Part shown: in pieces, positions 1 to 11,297 of the stretch
How positions within the stretch are numbered: the first letter of the stretch is position 1
How the letters are laid out: each line of letters opens with the position of its first letter
Assembly (NCBI GenBank): GCA_020746995.1
Contig: JAGPXD010000007.1
Coordinates: 682,001 to 746,000 of the forward strand
Length of the DNA: 64,000 nucleotides
From: Plectosphaerella cucumerina
Lineage: Eukaryota; Ascomycota; Sordariomycetes; Glomerellales; Plectosphaerellaceae
Reading direction: 5' to 3'
The notes under the pieces: model-generated
Told to the model about the DNA's origin: nothing
The model's database searches: none
Seen by the model: only the letters and a program-made list of their open reading frames with translations
Position numbers and translations under genes: made by a program

Positions 1-789
1 GTCTTCGGGTCACGGTTGATGTAGGCCGGTGTGGGCGGTAATAGCAGTGTCAGCCGGCAAAGTCAGATTTGGAGGCTCAAGGGCGGCCCCGTTGGGAGCG
101 ACGTTGATCACAAGTGTACAGCTGGGCCGTGTGCGCTTTTGTCTGGGATTGCATGAGGGCGGTGGTGGTGTTTCCATCTTTGAGAGGCGTCATCTTCGCA
201 GGGGCAGGTCACGTCGGGACTTTGGGAGCCTAAACAGACTTCGGCAAGGTTTGTCTGACAGCATTTGGACCAATAAAGAGCGGAGGTTGGGGTTCGGAAT
301 AGGATCATCTCGCGCGATTCGATTGGAGAGGAAGATGAGCCAGCGGGCCTTGATTGGAGGAGCAATGAATGCGCTTCGATTGGGCAAGAATAGGGACGCA
401 CCGATTGGCAGGAATTGGGAGGTTTGAAAGCCAACAACCGGGGCATCGATGGGAAGAGATGGACGGGACCTGAGAGGAAAATCATCAGGAAATCCAAGCT
501 GCCGACGGGCAACTTTTGACGAGCTTCAAGTTGAGAAAACACAACCCTCTGACACGCATCATCTTTGCCAAAATTTCAAATACACGATACCTCCCTTCTG
601 AAGCCCGAGAATACCCCCAAAGGCAACAATCAGACAACACACCACCGCCGAGTCATTGTCGCCCCGAAACCGTCCCAATACACACTCCCTCATCCGATGA
701 CACGCCTGGCGCGGCATCTCGAAGGGGGCAGGCAACTCGGCAAGCAGAGCATGACAACCGTGAGTTGCCGGTCGTCGAGGCAATGTGAT

Positions 790-803
790 GTGACGCACGT
801 CAC
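790..803. promoter_or_regulatory. CRE-like inverted repeat
   Basis: Two six-base arms, GTGACG and CGTCAC, are separated by CA. TGACG/CGTCA half-sites are the usual targets of ATF/CREB-type bZIP factors. The element lies about 870 bp upstream of the nearest start codon on +. Function is inferred only from the motif. Confidence 0.3.
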
Positions 804-1466
804 GTCTCCGCCCAGCAGAGACGCCAAAACACCAACCCCGCGATCGTCAGCCGCCGCATCGCCCCCTCAACGGGTACCAGCGAACGCCTCTTCTCCAATC
901 GCCGTGAGGCTCTAGAATAGATCGCTGGTGGCGCATCGCCAGAACCGTCGCGGGATGGCTGGGGAGACCATGTGAAGCCACAGCAACCGCGACAAGGACA
1001 AAGAAAAATCAGCAGCATCAGCGTCGTTGCCCCCTGACTCAGCGCCCATCCCATCTTCATCCTCCAAGGTCCAGGCCCCGATGGCGAAGAAGCATAATCA
1101 CCCCCAGACGCACATCATGCCCAATGACAATGATGCGATCACCCCCTAAAGCAGGTCCTCCCGCTTCCATCCCGCATCCGGCGCGCGATAGCACACTAAC
1201 AGCCAACCCGCCTCTGTTAGCGGACGCCTTGTTACCACGACGACCCACGTCAGCCCAACCCCCCTGGTGAGCACGTTTCGTCAACTCGCTCAAACTCAGA
1301 TCCCAATCTCCTCCGGCAGGCGCCACGACCACCACTTCCCGATGAGACGTACGGGGAGAACAGGGGTGGTTGGAGGGAAGTAGGGTCGTAACTCGTTCTG
1401 GCGTGACCTCTCCCCGGCGTGTTGCCACGGCTGCCGGCCATCACGCCAACCTCGCGAGCGTATCAT

Positions 1467-1475
1467 GTATAAAGC
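1467..1475 (+). promoter_or_regulatory. TATA-like element
   Basis: TGTATAAAG lies about 200 bp upstream of the start codon at 1675 and is followed by a CT-rich leader, a common fungal core promoter layout. It probably serves the small secreted protein gene. Confidence 0.45.
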
Positions 1476-1674
1476 TTGGCCCAGGAGCATGTCCTCGTCT
1501 GTTCTTCTCCATCCCCAGAATCATTCCATCAATCATCTCAACGTCTTCGCCTCACAGACTCCCGCTCGCTCTCACCTGAACATAAAACGACCACTCGTTA
1601 CCCACCACATCCGCAGTGTTAGTCCCCTTTTCCTCCATCCACCTCCTTAACATCAACTTACACCCAAAAGAATC

Positions 1675-2094
1675 ATGAAGACCACCTCTCTCCTCGCCCT
1701 CTTCGGCACCACTGCCGCTGTTCTCGCCCACGACGGCGAGGACCACGGCAGCGAGGGCCACGGCGATGACTACGAGGTCTCCTCCGCCATCGAGGTCATC
1801 ACCGATACCTACCCCGCCCCGGACGTCACCTCTGAGGTCTACCCGATCCCTATCGTCACCTCCGAGAGCTACCCCGTCCCAAGCGACGACCACGGCGACG
1901 ACCACGACGGCGAGGCTTCCCACAGCGTGCCTGTCCCCGTCAAGCCCACGATCACCACCTACCCCATCCCCGGCAACAACACCGTCGCCCCTCCAGCTGC
2001 CACATCGAGCATCGTCGAGGCCGGCGCCGGCTCTCTCGTCGCCAGCCTCGGCGCCGCCGCCGTCGCCGTCCTCGGTGCCGCCATGGTTCTCTAA
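1675..2094 (+). CDS. Small secreted His/Asp-rich protein, probably GPI-anchored
   Basis: A single-exon gene of 139 residues. The first 18 or so residues form a signal peptide (Lys at 2, then a hydrophobic stretch ending in AVLA). The mature N-terminus is an acidic, histidine-rich block with HDGEDHGSEGHGDD. A middle part repeats YPxP units three or four times between Thr/Ser/Val, and a second DDHGDDHDGE block follows. The last 20 or so residues are Ala/Val/Leu-rich and follow a Gly/Ser pair, the pattern of a GPI-attachment signal. The product is probably a small cell-surface protein. The His/Asp blocks could chelate divalent metal, but that is inference. I recognise no named family. Confidence 0.8.
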   Translation: MKTTSLLALFGTTAAVLAHDGEDHGSEGHGDDYEVSSAIEVITDTYPAPDVTSEVYPIPIVTSESYPVPSDDHGDDHDGEASHSVPVPVKPTITTYPIPGNNTVAPPAATSSIVEAGAGSLVASLGAAAVAVLGAAMVL

Positions 2095-2834
2095 GGGCGT
2101 CGGTGACAGCAGCCCTTGTTGTTCCAACAGCGTCAATGTTTTCGTCGAAGATATAGATTCGAGCCCCCTGCCCCGGCATCGGGTATGGCACCTTAGCTTA
2201 GTTTAATACGTAACCAACACTTCACACCCATCATCACTTTCCATCTTTTCAAGTAGGTATGTGCTCAGGAGCTTGGCTCCAGTCGATTCTCTGTGGTCGA
2301 TCACCGACCCTGTCGCAGTAGCGGCGCGCTCGCGGCCGTCATTGGAGATCCCGAACCCCCTCGGGTGTCCAAGTGTAGGTATATACAAATCCGCTCCATG
2401 CCCACCCTCCCGGAAGCACACCCCCCAAGAACACCTCGCTTTCCCAAATCCATAACGAACATGAACGCCAGCCACCGTTTTGTATCCCCAACCCCCCGAC
2501 CCTCGTCTTTCCCTCCTTGAACGTGGTAGTACCAGGGCCGGGCCCGTATATCTACGGGCCACAGACCCGCGGCGTTTGTTGCCTGGCCGGCACCGGCCGA
2601 GACGGTTGACTCGATGTGAGAATATTTCATCGTGGGGTGCTGTCACCACACCCCACCGAGTCGGGAACGTATCCTCCGGCGATACGACTGTATGAAAAAG
2701 ATAGAGAGAAGTGACATGATGAAACAGGGGAGCCCGGAACGAGACTCGGAAGATGACGTGGAGGAAGCGACGGCATGGGAGCAAAGCCCGATAGGAAAGG
2801 ATGAGGTACAGTAGAGGGAAACACCACAGCCCCC
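2095..2834. other. Intergenic between convergent genes
   Basis: This 740-bp stretch separates the 3' ends of two convergent genes and should hold both 3' UTRs. I see no further gene or strong repeat. Confidence 0.5.
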
Positions 2835-4888
2835 TCACACCTCGAGGGGAAACTGGGCAAAGTCGTCAAAGCCCTGGTAGACATCGGGCGACATGGTCAT
2901 GGCGTGCGCCTGATAAGTGCCGTCAGGTGAGATGCCCGTCAGCGGCGACTGGGAATACGCTCCATAGTCGAAGCTCATGCCCGACATGCCCATGGCGTGG
3001 TCGACGGAGCCCGACAGATCGATGCCCAAGTCGGGCATCATTGCCGCATACTTGTCGGGCACGACGAATGACGATGCGTCAGCGGTAGCGGGCGCGCTTC
3101 CCGCCGCAGCAAAGAACTGCTGCTCGGTGGCGACACCGGCACCATCGTCAAAGGCTTCGGCATCGTCATCGTCGGCGAGTCCCTCGCTGTCAACGGCGAC
3201 CCACACCTCCTCGAACCAGTTCTTCAGCTCGTTCATCGGGGGCCAGTCGCCGCCGCCCTTGCCGCCGCGCTTCTCGTCGTCGTCGCCGCCCTTCTTGTGC
3301 TTGTTGCGCGGCGTCTTGGGCTTGAAGTGCGTGCGCCTCAGGTGGGCAGCAGCGTTGTAGTACGCGCCATAGTGCTTCTTGGCCTGGCACTGCTTGCACT
3401 TGCTGAGTGGGTTGACCGCGGCCACGTTGGACTGAATGCCTTTCTCGGCTGGGTCGCGGCAGACGAACTTCTTGACGACACCGGCGTGCTTGGCCATGAT
3501 GTGACGCTTGAGCTCGTGCTCGCCACGGAAACCGTCTGGGTGCTCCTTGCACTGCTCGCAGTAGACCTTCGGGTGCTTCGGACGCATGTACGATCCGTTT
3601 TTGGCCACGGGCACCTTGCCCTCCTTCTTGACCGGCTGCGCTAGGCTGGCTGACGCCGAGGCCACGGGCTTGGGCATCAGGTTGGCCTTGCGGGCGGCGT
3701 TCTGGTTGTGGCGCAGGCGGGCCTCCCTCGCGCGACGCTCGACGCTGGAGGCTGTGGAGCTCGAGGAGATGGAACGCTCCATGGACGTCACGGGGAACCC
3801 AAGCGACTGGTCTATTGGGAGGGATGAGCCGTACTGCTGCGAGGCGGGCGCCGAAAGGCTGGCACCCGTGTACGCGAACAGGTCGCTGCCCTTATCGCCA
3901 GCACCCTGGGACAAGCTGTAGAGGTTGTCATCGGTGAAGTCGGTGCAGTGGGACTGCGTCGACTCGATGCGCGTCATCTCGAGCGAGTTGACAAGCTGAT
4001 TGTCAAAGGAGCTGTTATCCCGCGTCAAAGGGGCCGAGTCCACCTCAGCACCAGTGATGCCAGACACCATCGACGGGCAGCCCGAGGTCATGTAGCTGGC
4101 GTTGGACCGTCGGTTGCCGTCGGAAAATGACATGTGGTAGTGCTGGGGTTGAGGTGGGACGGGCGCCGACGAGGAGAAGCCGTCGTCGTAGGCGGCGAGG
4201 AAGTCCATGGGGTTCATGCCCACCTCGGGCGTCAAGGGGAAATGCTCCTCGACTCGGGCCAGCTCAACTCTCGGCTGCTGCTGTTGGCGCTGCATCGTGG
4301 GATACATGCTTGCGGCGAGGTCTTCGGACGACTGGAAGAATGTATCCATGGAGGTGTTGGGTGTACTTGACGACGTCTGTAGTGGCGCGACTGGACCCCG
4401 GGCGACAAAGGGAATCGCCTTGGAGGACGAGCGTTGCGAAGTGCTGCGAGACATGCCCGACGCCATGGCGGGCGACGCCGAGTATTGTTGAGACATGACC
4501 CTCGATCTCTTGATGGGCTGGTGGTGTTCCGACGGTGGATTCTGTGACTGTCAGTGATTGCATGGACGACGGGCGCACAGTGGTTAGTTACCGTCATGGC
4601 GGCAGAGGGCATGTTGAAGTGGCCGGCCGTCGAGTGGCTGCGGGGATATGTGCGACTCCTCTTGAGGGAGACGCCATCGTGCTGGATGGAGGCGGCGTTG
4701 GCGACAAGAGGCACGGCAGAGTCGCTCTGTTGATGAGGCAGGCCGGGGAATGCGGCTTCATGCGTCTGCTGTTGCTGTTGCTGCTGAAGGAGTTGGTGAA
4801 GCCTCTGAATCTCCTCCTGCTGCTTCTCAATCACTTGACGCTGTATGTCGTCGTGGGAGAACGGTTGATTCGAGGCCAGATTATCCAT
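2835..4888 (-). CDS. C2H2 zinc-finger transcription regulator
   Basis: Two exons, complement(2835..4541, 4592..4888), joined in frame across a 50-nt GT-AG intron, give 667 residues. The start at 4888 opens MDNLASNQPF, followed by a Gln-rich coiled segment (residues 20-45). A long Ser/Gln-rich disordered region leads to a basic stretch and then two zinc-binding modules. The first is VYCEQC...H..H at about 427-451, a classic C2H2 finger. The second has a wider Cys-Cys-Cys-His-His arrangement at about 460-504. A Lys-rich run and an acidic tail follow. The arrangement resembles uncharacterised fungal C2H2 regulators of AbaA/BrlA size, but I cannot name an orthologue. It is nuclear by inference. 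Its promoter is the large block to its right. Confidence 0.87.
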
Positions 4889-6002
4889 CAGACTCGATAA
4901 TGAGTGAGGCGGGATGGCGATGATGGAAGCTTTTGGCGTGTGGGGTCGGAGAGAGGTTGGGGGTTTGCTTAACGCCCTGGGAGGGGCCACGGGTGTAGGT
5001 GCTACGTGAACACACGGCAGAGCAGGGCGAGATGGCACCGGATGCACCGGGGTCGACGAAGTGTCAACCGAAAATGGCGAGCAGCGATGAAGAGCTTGGC
5101 AACCGCGAATCCTCTTGATGGGGGGATTCTTTCGCGGGGCGGGCAGACAGATGCTTGTTGATCTGATCTTCGTTTGCTGAGTAGAAGTCTCTGAAATGCG
5201 AGGCTTTGGTTTCGTCAAGGACAAGGGCGTGTAAGCTCTGATCCGTCGATGGGTGCGGGTTTCGTGTGGAAAGTAGTCGATCACGAAGCAAAGGGGAAGG
5301 CGGACGTGGGCGGCAGGGCAATTAAGGACCGAGACTGGACTAGCTGAGCCAGACGACGACCGCCAGTCACGGAAGTGAGGCTTTGGCGTGGTGTCCCCAC
5401 AGGTCGCATGTATCGTAATATCGGTGGTACAGGCCGCCAAGGACGCAGAGAGGCACGGGGTGGTGTAGGGATGGTGGGGTGTCGAGCCGGTGGGAAGATC
5501 CTTGGAAGAAGCGTCGTTCCCTGGAAGAAGAGGTGTGGGTGTGGTGTGGTGTGGATGTGGGTGCGTGGGCTTTGGGAGGGGACGATGCGCTGTCCAACAT
5601 GCGGTGAGTGGTGTGGATGGAGAGGAGGGATGGATGGCGATTGGGAAACGACTGCGATCGGGGGGTCAGCGTGGGGAGGAAGACGAAAGGGATCGAGGAT
5701 GGCAGACAACCAACCCGTACCCAGCGCGAGCGAGAGCAACAAGCCTGCGATGTGTGTGGGACCGACCACCCCCGTCCGTTGTCCGCCGTCCCGTCCGTGG
5801 GATGGATGGATGGGTGATCGTGAGAGGAATGGGAGGAGACAAGAGGCGCCGGGAGGGACCGTTGACAGGCGACAACGGCCCTCTAGGCCACGCTCTTACT
5901 GGTTCCCCCAGGGCAATCACACGCCCGAGACACCCCCAATGAGGTGGCTTTCATGATGACGCCGCGTCTTGGGATGGTTTTAGTGTGCGTAACACGTTGG
6001 CT

Positions 6003-6022
6003 AGCGGCGCCCAGCGGCGCCC
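6003..6022. repeat. Perfect 10-bp tandem duplication
   Basis: AGCGGCGCCC occurs twice in direct abutment. No function is evident. Confidence 0.6.
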
Positions 6023-8551
6023 GGCAGACGCTGCTCAGGCGGACCGGACAGGGGTGGCCAAGGCTCTCAGGCGTTTCTCCCAGCTCCCGATCAGGGCCCT
6101 TGCTCCCGTCGTCGTGGCTTGGGCGGTGAGCTGAATCGGCCCCCGTCGTTAGCAGAGACAGAGAGGAATGGGGATCGTCGGCCGACTCAGGTCACCGAAA
6201 GAAGGCCACCGCATATGGGGCCAGGATCTGCCTCTTTTCGGGTCCCTTGTCCAATCCTGTCGGACCTGTATGCCCGCCGCGGAAGCCGGCCGACGGCCGA
6301 TCCGTTCCAGGCCCTGGCGCACCGAGAGCCTGGGGTCACGGCGGGATGGCTGGCACACCGTGACATGACGGCATCGTCGCTGGGTTTCGTCACGCGGTGA
6401 GACCTGCGTGGTCGTGGCCATCACACCGTCGGGCGCCGGGTCGTCAGGCCCCGTCTTGTTAAGAGTTGACGAGTCACAAGAGTGCTCGAGCACGCTGCTG
6501 TCGTTGGCAGCTGTGTCCGTCTGGAGTGTCTTCTTTGGAGAGGGATGGAGGGATGCGATGCGTCTGAGCCCGACGCTTTGGGTGCTTCTGCTAGGCACAG
6601 CCATCGTCGGCATGGGTTCGGGTGGGATTGAAAAAAGAAAAGAATGGCAATGACGGCATTGAACTCGACTGCGACGCAGTGACGGATCCCTGACGAAGAA
6701 CGCCAGCGCCGTCCGTCCCGGCTCCTCTACTGCCGTCGTCATCCAGCGTTTGATATGGTGACGATGTTGATGCGGTTTCCCGACGCTGTGCCACGCGCAC
6801 GAAACCTTGAGATGGTGGTGAGTTTCGCTCGGTCCAAACGGTGCCCGGAGAGTAAAATCGCTCGTGCTGTACGAGTATGGAGCGACCAGATGGGGAGAGG
6901 ATTGTCAGGAGCGTGTCTCACTCGCCGCCAGGAAGGCTGCTGCTGGTGCATGGGTGCTGCTCAGGCGGGTGCAGGTCTTCGGCCCTCACAGGCTCGGGTC
7001 GGGTCGGTCTCCTCAGCCCGCCGCAGGAGATGCAGTAAGCAGCCCACGGCCGCTGATGTGTGTGTGTAAAAAGGCATTGTACTGTACTTCCTCTTCTCCC
7101 GCCAGGTTGGGCGGCGGCGCTGATGCCAGACGCACACGCGATGCATGTCTCGACGCGGCCTATCACTGCAAGAGGCGCGCCTCCAGGTGTTGACAGGACC
7201 GTCAGGGTCGATTCCCATTTGTTCTTGGCCCCGTGGCACAGGCTGCCTGGCTTGCAGAAGCGTAATGCACCCAGAGTTGTCTCCTCGCCGGCAGGATGCC
7301 CAGCCTGCCAGTCTCTGCCAGGAAGACGTCCAACAGTCTACGGCAGCGGTGGCTGACGTCCAATCCTCAAGGGTCTGCCTCGTTTTGGCACCTGTCGGCA
7401 TAGGTGCTAGCGCAGACCTCATGGGCCGATCGTCCGTGCCCAAACATGCAAAGTGAGGCGGCCGGGCCCCGCACAAGCAGCCATAGGCTGTCGACACACG
7501 GCAGGCCGACAGGGGAGGTCCCTCGTGAGCGTCTTTGGGCGCTGTGCTGTCGCTGGTGTTTCGGTGCTGCGGCTTGCGCGGGAATGCCACCCCGCTAAAA
7601 CAGCCAAACAGCCGTAGCGCGGACTGGCGGCAACTCGATGGGGACATCGGGAAGGTTCTTGTTCGTTGATGCCCCAGTCCGCGAAAGGCACCTCATGCAG
7701 AGATGACCTCGAGGCTCGGAGATCTTGCAAGAGGATCGCCCGGCCCCAGTTGAGGTGCGGCCCTCTGCCGCCCGGGTGATCATTGGCCGGCCGGTGTGCT
7801 TTGGTGGATGTTTTCTGGTGGCTCTGCTGCCTGTCCTCGATGTCGCGGGATCATTTCAGGCGTCACATCAGGCTGGCTGGCTGACTACCATCGCTCAAGG
7901 TCCGAGGGTCCGGGGGCCGCGAACCACCTCATATCGGTGCTGCCGTAGCTTCAAGCCATCGTGTCGCGATACTCTGTGCGAAATGAGCCTCGTGGCCGCA
8001 TGATGCGTTTTGCAAATGGCGGTCGCACGACGATCGACCGAGATCCACCGCTTGTGCCGTGCCGTGGTGTGGCGGGACATTGTCATGGCTTTGGATCCCA
8101 CGAGCACGTGCGGTGAGATGGAGATCCGTCGAGGGCGGTGATCTCGGGCGGTGGGCGTCAGGGAGAGCCGCGTTGCCGTGGCGGCCGCGCTATTTTCGGC
8201 GTCTCACGGTGTTGTGTCCGGGGCCATGCTGGAAGTTTTTCGAAGTTGAGGTTTGGAGGTTCCAGCATGATTGCTTGTACGTACGGTGAATCATGCGGAG
8301 CGGGTCATTCGTGGAAAAAGCTCCGGGAGCACGGGGAAAAGGTCGAGGATGAAGATGTCGGGGAGAAGAAAAGAAGCTCCAAAGTTAGAATGTTCGAGCC
8401 ATCGGACCGAGAACTCTCAGATCAAGTACTGCCCGGCTTGAGACTGGAGCTTTGAGGGAAGGTGCACTGGGCGCAGTTGCTTCTGCCCGTTTGTCAGCGG
8501 ATCATGAGTTCTTGGCAGGCACTGTCTAGGAGCTCCTTCCACATCCCGCCT

Positions 8552-8573
8552 CGGCAGAACCCCGGCAGAACCC
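8552..8573. repeat. Perfect 11-bp tandem duplication upstream of the YOS9-like gene
   Basis: CGGCAGAACCC occurs twice without a gap, about 170 bp upstream of the start codon at 8741. It could be a duplicated protein-binding site or replication slippage. Confidence 0.6.
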
Positions 8574-8740
8574 CACACTCAATGATGACACCTGGTCGCG
8601 ATATCGCCAAGCTCCCCGGGCCTCCAGCACATCCGTCCCAAAGCTCCCTCTGGACGACGAGCTGACAACCGATCGCAACTCCGACGGCAAAACATTTCCT
8701 TTGAGCTGCCTATGCGATTTCATTGCATCACTGCGGCACA

Positions 8741-10460
8741 ATGCGCCGGCTCAATTTCGCTCTCCTAGCCTCGGCGCAGCTCGTGGAAGCTGCTGTGCGC
8801 CAGCAGAGCTTCAGTCCCCACGATGACCTCGTGGCCTATCCCCAGGTTCGCATCGCAACACCCATTCACCTGCCCTGGCACAAGCTGACTCTCTGGTTCG
8901 CAGTATGAGATCATCTTCTCGGAAGGGTTCATTTCCCAGAAGGAGGCCAATTCCCTAGTCGACCGCGCAAACCCCCACGGAACCTACTCGGCCGACTTTT
9001 CCTCCCAATCATCCCTCTCCAGCAACATCCGCGAAGCCTCGGCGGATGACGAGCCCTCGAAAGAAAAACCGCAGGAGACGTACGAGGTGATGCACTTCCA
9101 CCCCTCGAAATACCTCTGCTCGGTGCCCGTGCTCGAACCGGCGGCCCCATACAACGAGACGGCGAGCGAGCTGGCGAAACAGGAGGAGGCGCGGGAGCTG
9201 GCCAGGGCATCAGCTGCCGGCTGGGAGCTTCTCTCGGAGCTCGAAGGCACATGTCTGTACTTCATGTCTGGCTGGTGGAGCTACAGCTTCTGTTACAATC
9301 GCCAGATTGTGCAGTTCCATGCTCTGCCGATGATGCCCAACGGCAAGCCGCCGGTGCGCGACCCGAATACGATGGAGTTTGTGCTGGGCCGCGCAGCCAA
9401 GGCACCCTCGAAACAGAAGAAGCAGCAGCAGAAGCAGCAGCAAGGAACCGATGCGCAGGCGACATCCGGCAACTCCGCTGTGACGACCGACCTTCAGGTC
9501 AAGGGAGACCAGCGGTATCTGGTGCAGCGCCTTGATGGCGGTACCATCTGCGACCTGACAAACCGCGAGCGCACGATCGAGGTGCAGTACCATTGCGTGC
9601 CCGGCATGAAGGGGGATCGGATCGCGTGGATCAAGGAGGTCACGACATGCGCCTACCTCATGGTCGTTAACACGCCACGACTGTGCAACGACGTTGCCTT
9701 CCTGCCGCCAACGCAGACGACGGCCAACCCAATCACTTGCCGCCTCATTCTCGACACGGACGATCCAAACGCCGAAGCCGAATGGCACCGCCGGAAGACG
9801 CTCGAAGCCGAGGTCATGATGGGCGCCAAGGTCGAGGCGCTGCGCGAGGCACTCAAGGACCCTCTGTTCATCGAGGGCGAGCGGCCAAATCTCAACTCGG
9901 ACGCCTTCTACAAGCACAATGCAATCAACGTTGGTGGCGTGGTCGTCGGCGGGCGCAACGTGCTCGGGCAGACAGACAAAGATGGCAAAGGTGGTACGAT
10001 CCTCAAGCCACCAATGAGCTATCTTCCCAACAGGGCAGCTGCGGGCAAGCCAGCTGAGAATGTCGAGGACGAAGAGACAGTGACCATTGCCACCAAGGCG
10101 TCGGCCGAGGACGGCGGCAAGTACTGGACCCTGACCGACGAGGAGCTGAATGATCTCGATCTGGACATGGACCTGATGGACCAGATGATTGAGGAGATGG
10201 AGAACCATGCCAAGGACCAGGGTTGGTCTTTGGAGCTGGCAGAGGGTCGGGACGGCCAGCGGGAGCTGCGCGGGTATCTCGACAAGGACGACGAACTGCC
10301 GGAGAAGCAGGACGAGGGCAAAGCCGCGAAGGGCAAGTCCGCGAAGGGCAAGCCTGCGAAGGGCAAGGTCGAGAAGGGCCAAGAGGCAGCAGCAGATGCT
10401 GAAGCTGAGGGTGAAGAGGAGCAAGTGGGAAGCCAGGAGGACTTTTACGAGAATGCCTAG
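8741..10460 (+). CDS. YOS9: OS-9/Yos9-like ER lectin of ER-associated degradation
   Basis: Two exons, 8741..8845 and 8904..10460, joined in frame over a 58-nt intron, give 553 residues. A hydrophobic signal peptide (about residues 1-18) sends the protein into the ER. The MRH lectin domain spans about 150-296 and shows the paired Trp (159-160), cysteines near 152, 165, 251, 266, 284 and 296, and the Gln/Arg/Glu/Tyr sugar-binding set (Gln169, Arg256, Glu280, Tyr286). Yos9 family members recognise trimmed mannose on misfolded glycoproteins and pass them to the Hrd1 ubiquitin ligase. The MRH domain carries a Lys/Gln-rich insertion. The C-terminus is acidic, with AKGK repeats, and ends EDFYENA without an HDEL signal, so retention would depend on partners. 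Confidence 0.92.
10322..10380. repeat. Degenerate 15-bp tandem repeats in the YOS9-like gene
   Basis: Successive GCGAAGGGCAAG units encode AKGKS, AKGKP and AKGKV near the C-terminus. They look like slippage-derived, disordered basic repeats. Confidence 0.6.
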
Positions 10461-11297
10461 AGGTGGCATGCATCCTGTACACAATGAGTTTGATTTCACA
10501 CAGCATCGGCGTTGGGTAATGTGAGGGGTTCTCTCATGCAGCGAAGGATCCATCAACTCTCACCATCTCCTTGGAAGACATGCCACAGCATCTCGCAACA
10601 TCACGACAGCTTCACGCATGCCACTTCCACGCCACAAGCTGCAATGCGTCACCCCGCGAGTCATGTCATGACATGATGCAAGCTTCACCCGACCACCGCT
10701 AGACCGGGTTTCGGCACACACTCACCATCTCGTTTGCCGTTTCCAAAGACGACCGGCGACGGCGTGATTGGCCATCCCCGCAAACCAACACTCTGCCGAA
10801 GCCAGGGCTAGAGCTTAGCAGCCAAGGCAGCCAAGCAGGCGAGCCCCGAGAGCGGTGGAGGGTCCGTAGGAGGAGGGGGGCGCATCTCGAATCAGGTCAC
10901 GAGGAGGTGTTCCCCGCACATCGACGCACGGGGACAGCGAGAGCTCCTAGCATCGGCAGCGAAGAAGAGGAACCTGGGGAGGAGGGGGGCGAGACCGTCC
11001 GTCATGACGGGAGAGCAAAGACGAGACATTCGTTGCGGCTCAACTCCTTCCTCCCCGCAAACCTTCTTCATACCTCGATCAGATCTCACCTCATTCCATC
11101 GAAGATCCTCTCATCTTTGGCCCCTTCGCTGAAATTCTCGCTGAATCTATCGACCCGCGAGACTTCGACACCCCAGCCATTTCACCCCGCAGAAACCGTT
11201 CTCTCCTCTCACGATTCAGGGACTTTTGTCCGAACTGAACCCCTGACCTGACGCGACCTGACTGCCCACCCCCCGCCCAGCGTCTGCTGCCCCTGCG
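10461..11297. other. Promoter region of the Zn(II)2Cys6 gene
   Basis: An 837-bp intergenic stretch between two + strand genes. It holds a perfect 16-bp palindrome and ends in a CT-rich leader. No coding sequence is supported. Confidence 0.5.
10661..10676. promoter_or_regulatory. 16-bp perfect palindrome, copy 1
   Basis: TCATGTCATGACATGA equals its own reverse complement. It lies about 620 bp upstream of the Zn(II)2Cys6 gene start and is repeated exactly in that gene's first intron. It may be a dimeric factor site. Confidence 0.5.

Larger units (their letters stand above)
1..1674. other. Gene-free left end and promoter region
   Basis: I find no convincing coding sequence in this stretch. Open frames on both strands lack family resemblance and splice-joined continuations. 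It ends in a pyrimidine-rich leader before the small secreted protein gene. A CRE-like inverted repeat and a TATA-like element are listed separately. Confidence 0.6.
4889..8740. other. 3.85-kb gene-free region between divergent genes
   Basis: This block separates the C2H2 gene (-) and the YOS9-like gene (+). Open frames occur on every strand, as expected at this GC content, but none has a domain, signal peptide, codon periodicity or splice-consistent extension I can defend. It contains small perfect tandem duplications (10 bp at 6003-6022 and 11 bp at 8552-8573). A long 5' leader of the C2H2 gene probably occupies the left part. Confidence 0.5.

Noticed and set aside
4232..5440. A single 402-codon minus-strand gene
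   Set aside because: Only 4592-4888 is coding. The rest reads through the intron out of frame at the 3' end and through the leader at the 5' end.
6961..7647. Minus-strand frame of 228 codons in the 4.9-8.7 kb block
   Set aside because: Arg/Ser/Cys-rich, with overlapping rivals in four other frames. No domain and no splice-consistent extension.
9210..10556. Long minus-strand frame of 448 codons
   Set aside because: It lies antisense across the YOS9-like gene and mirrors its codons. The Leu/His-rich translation has no domain.
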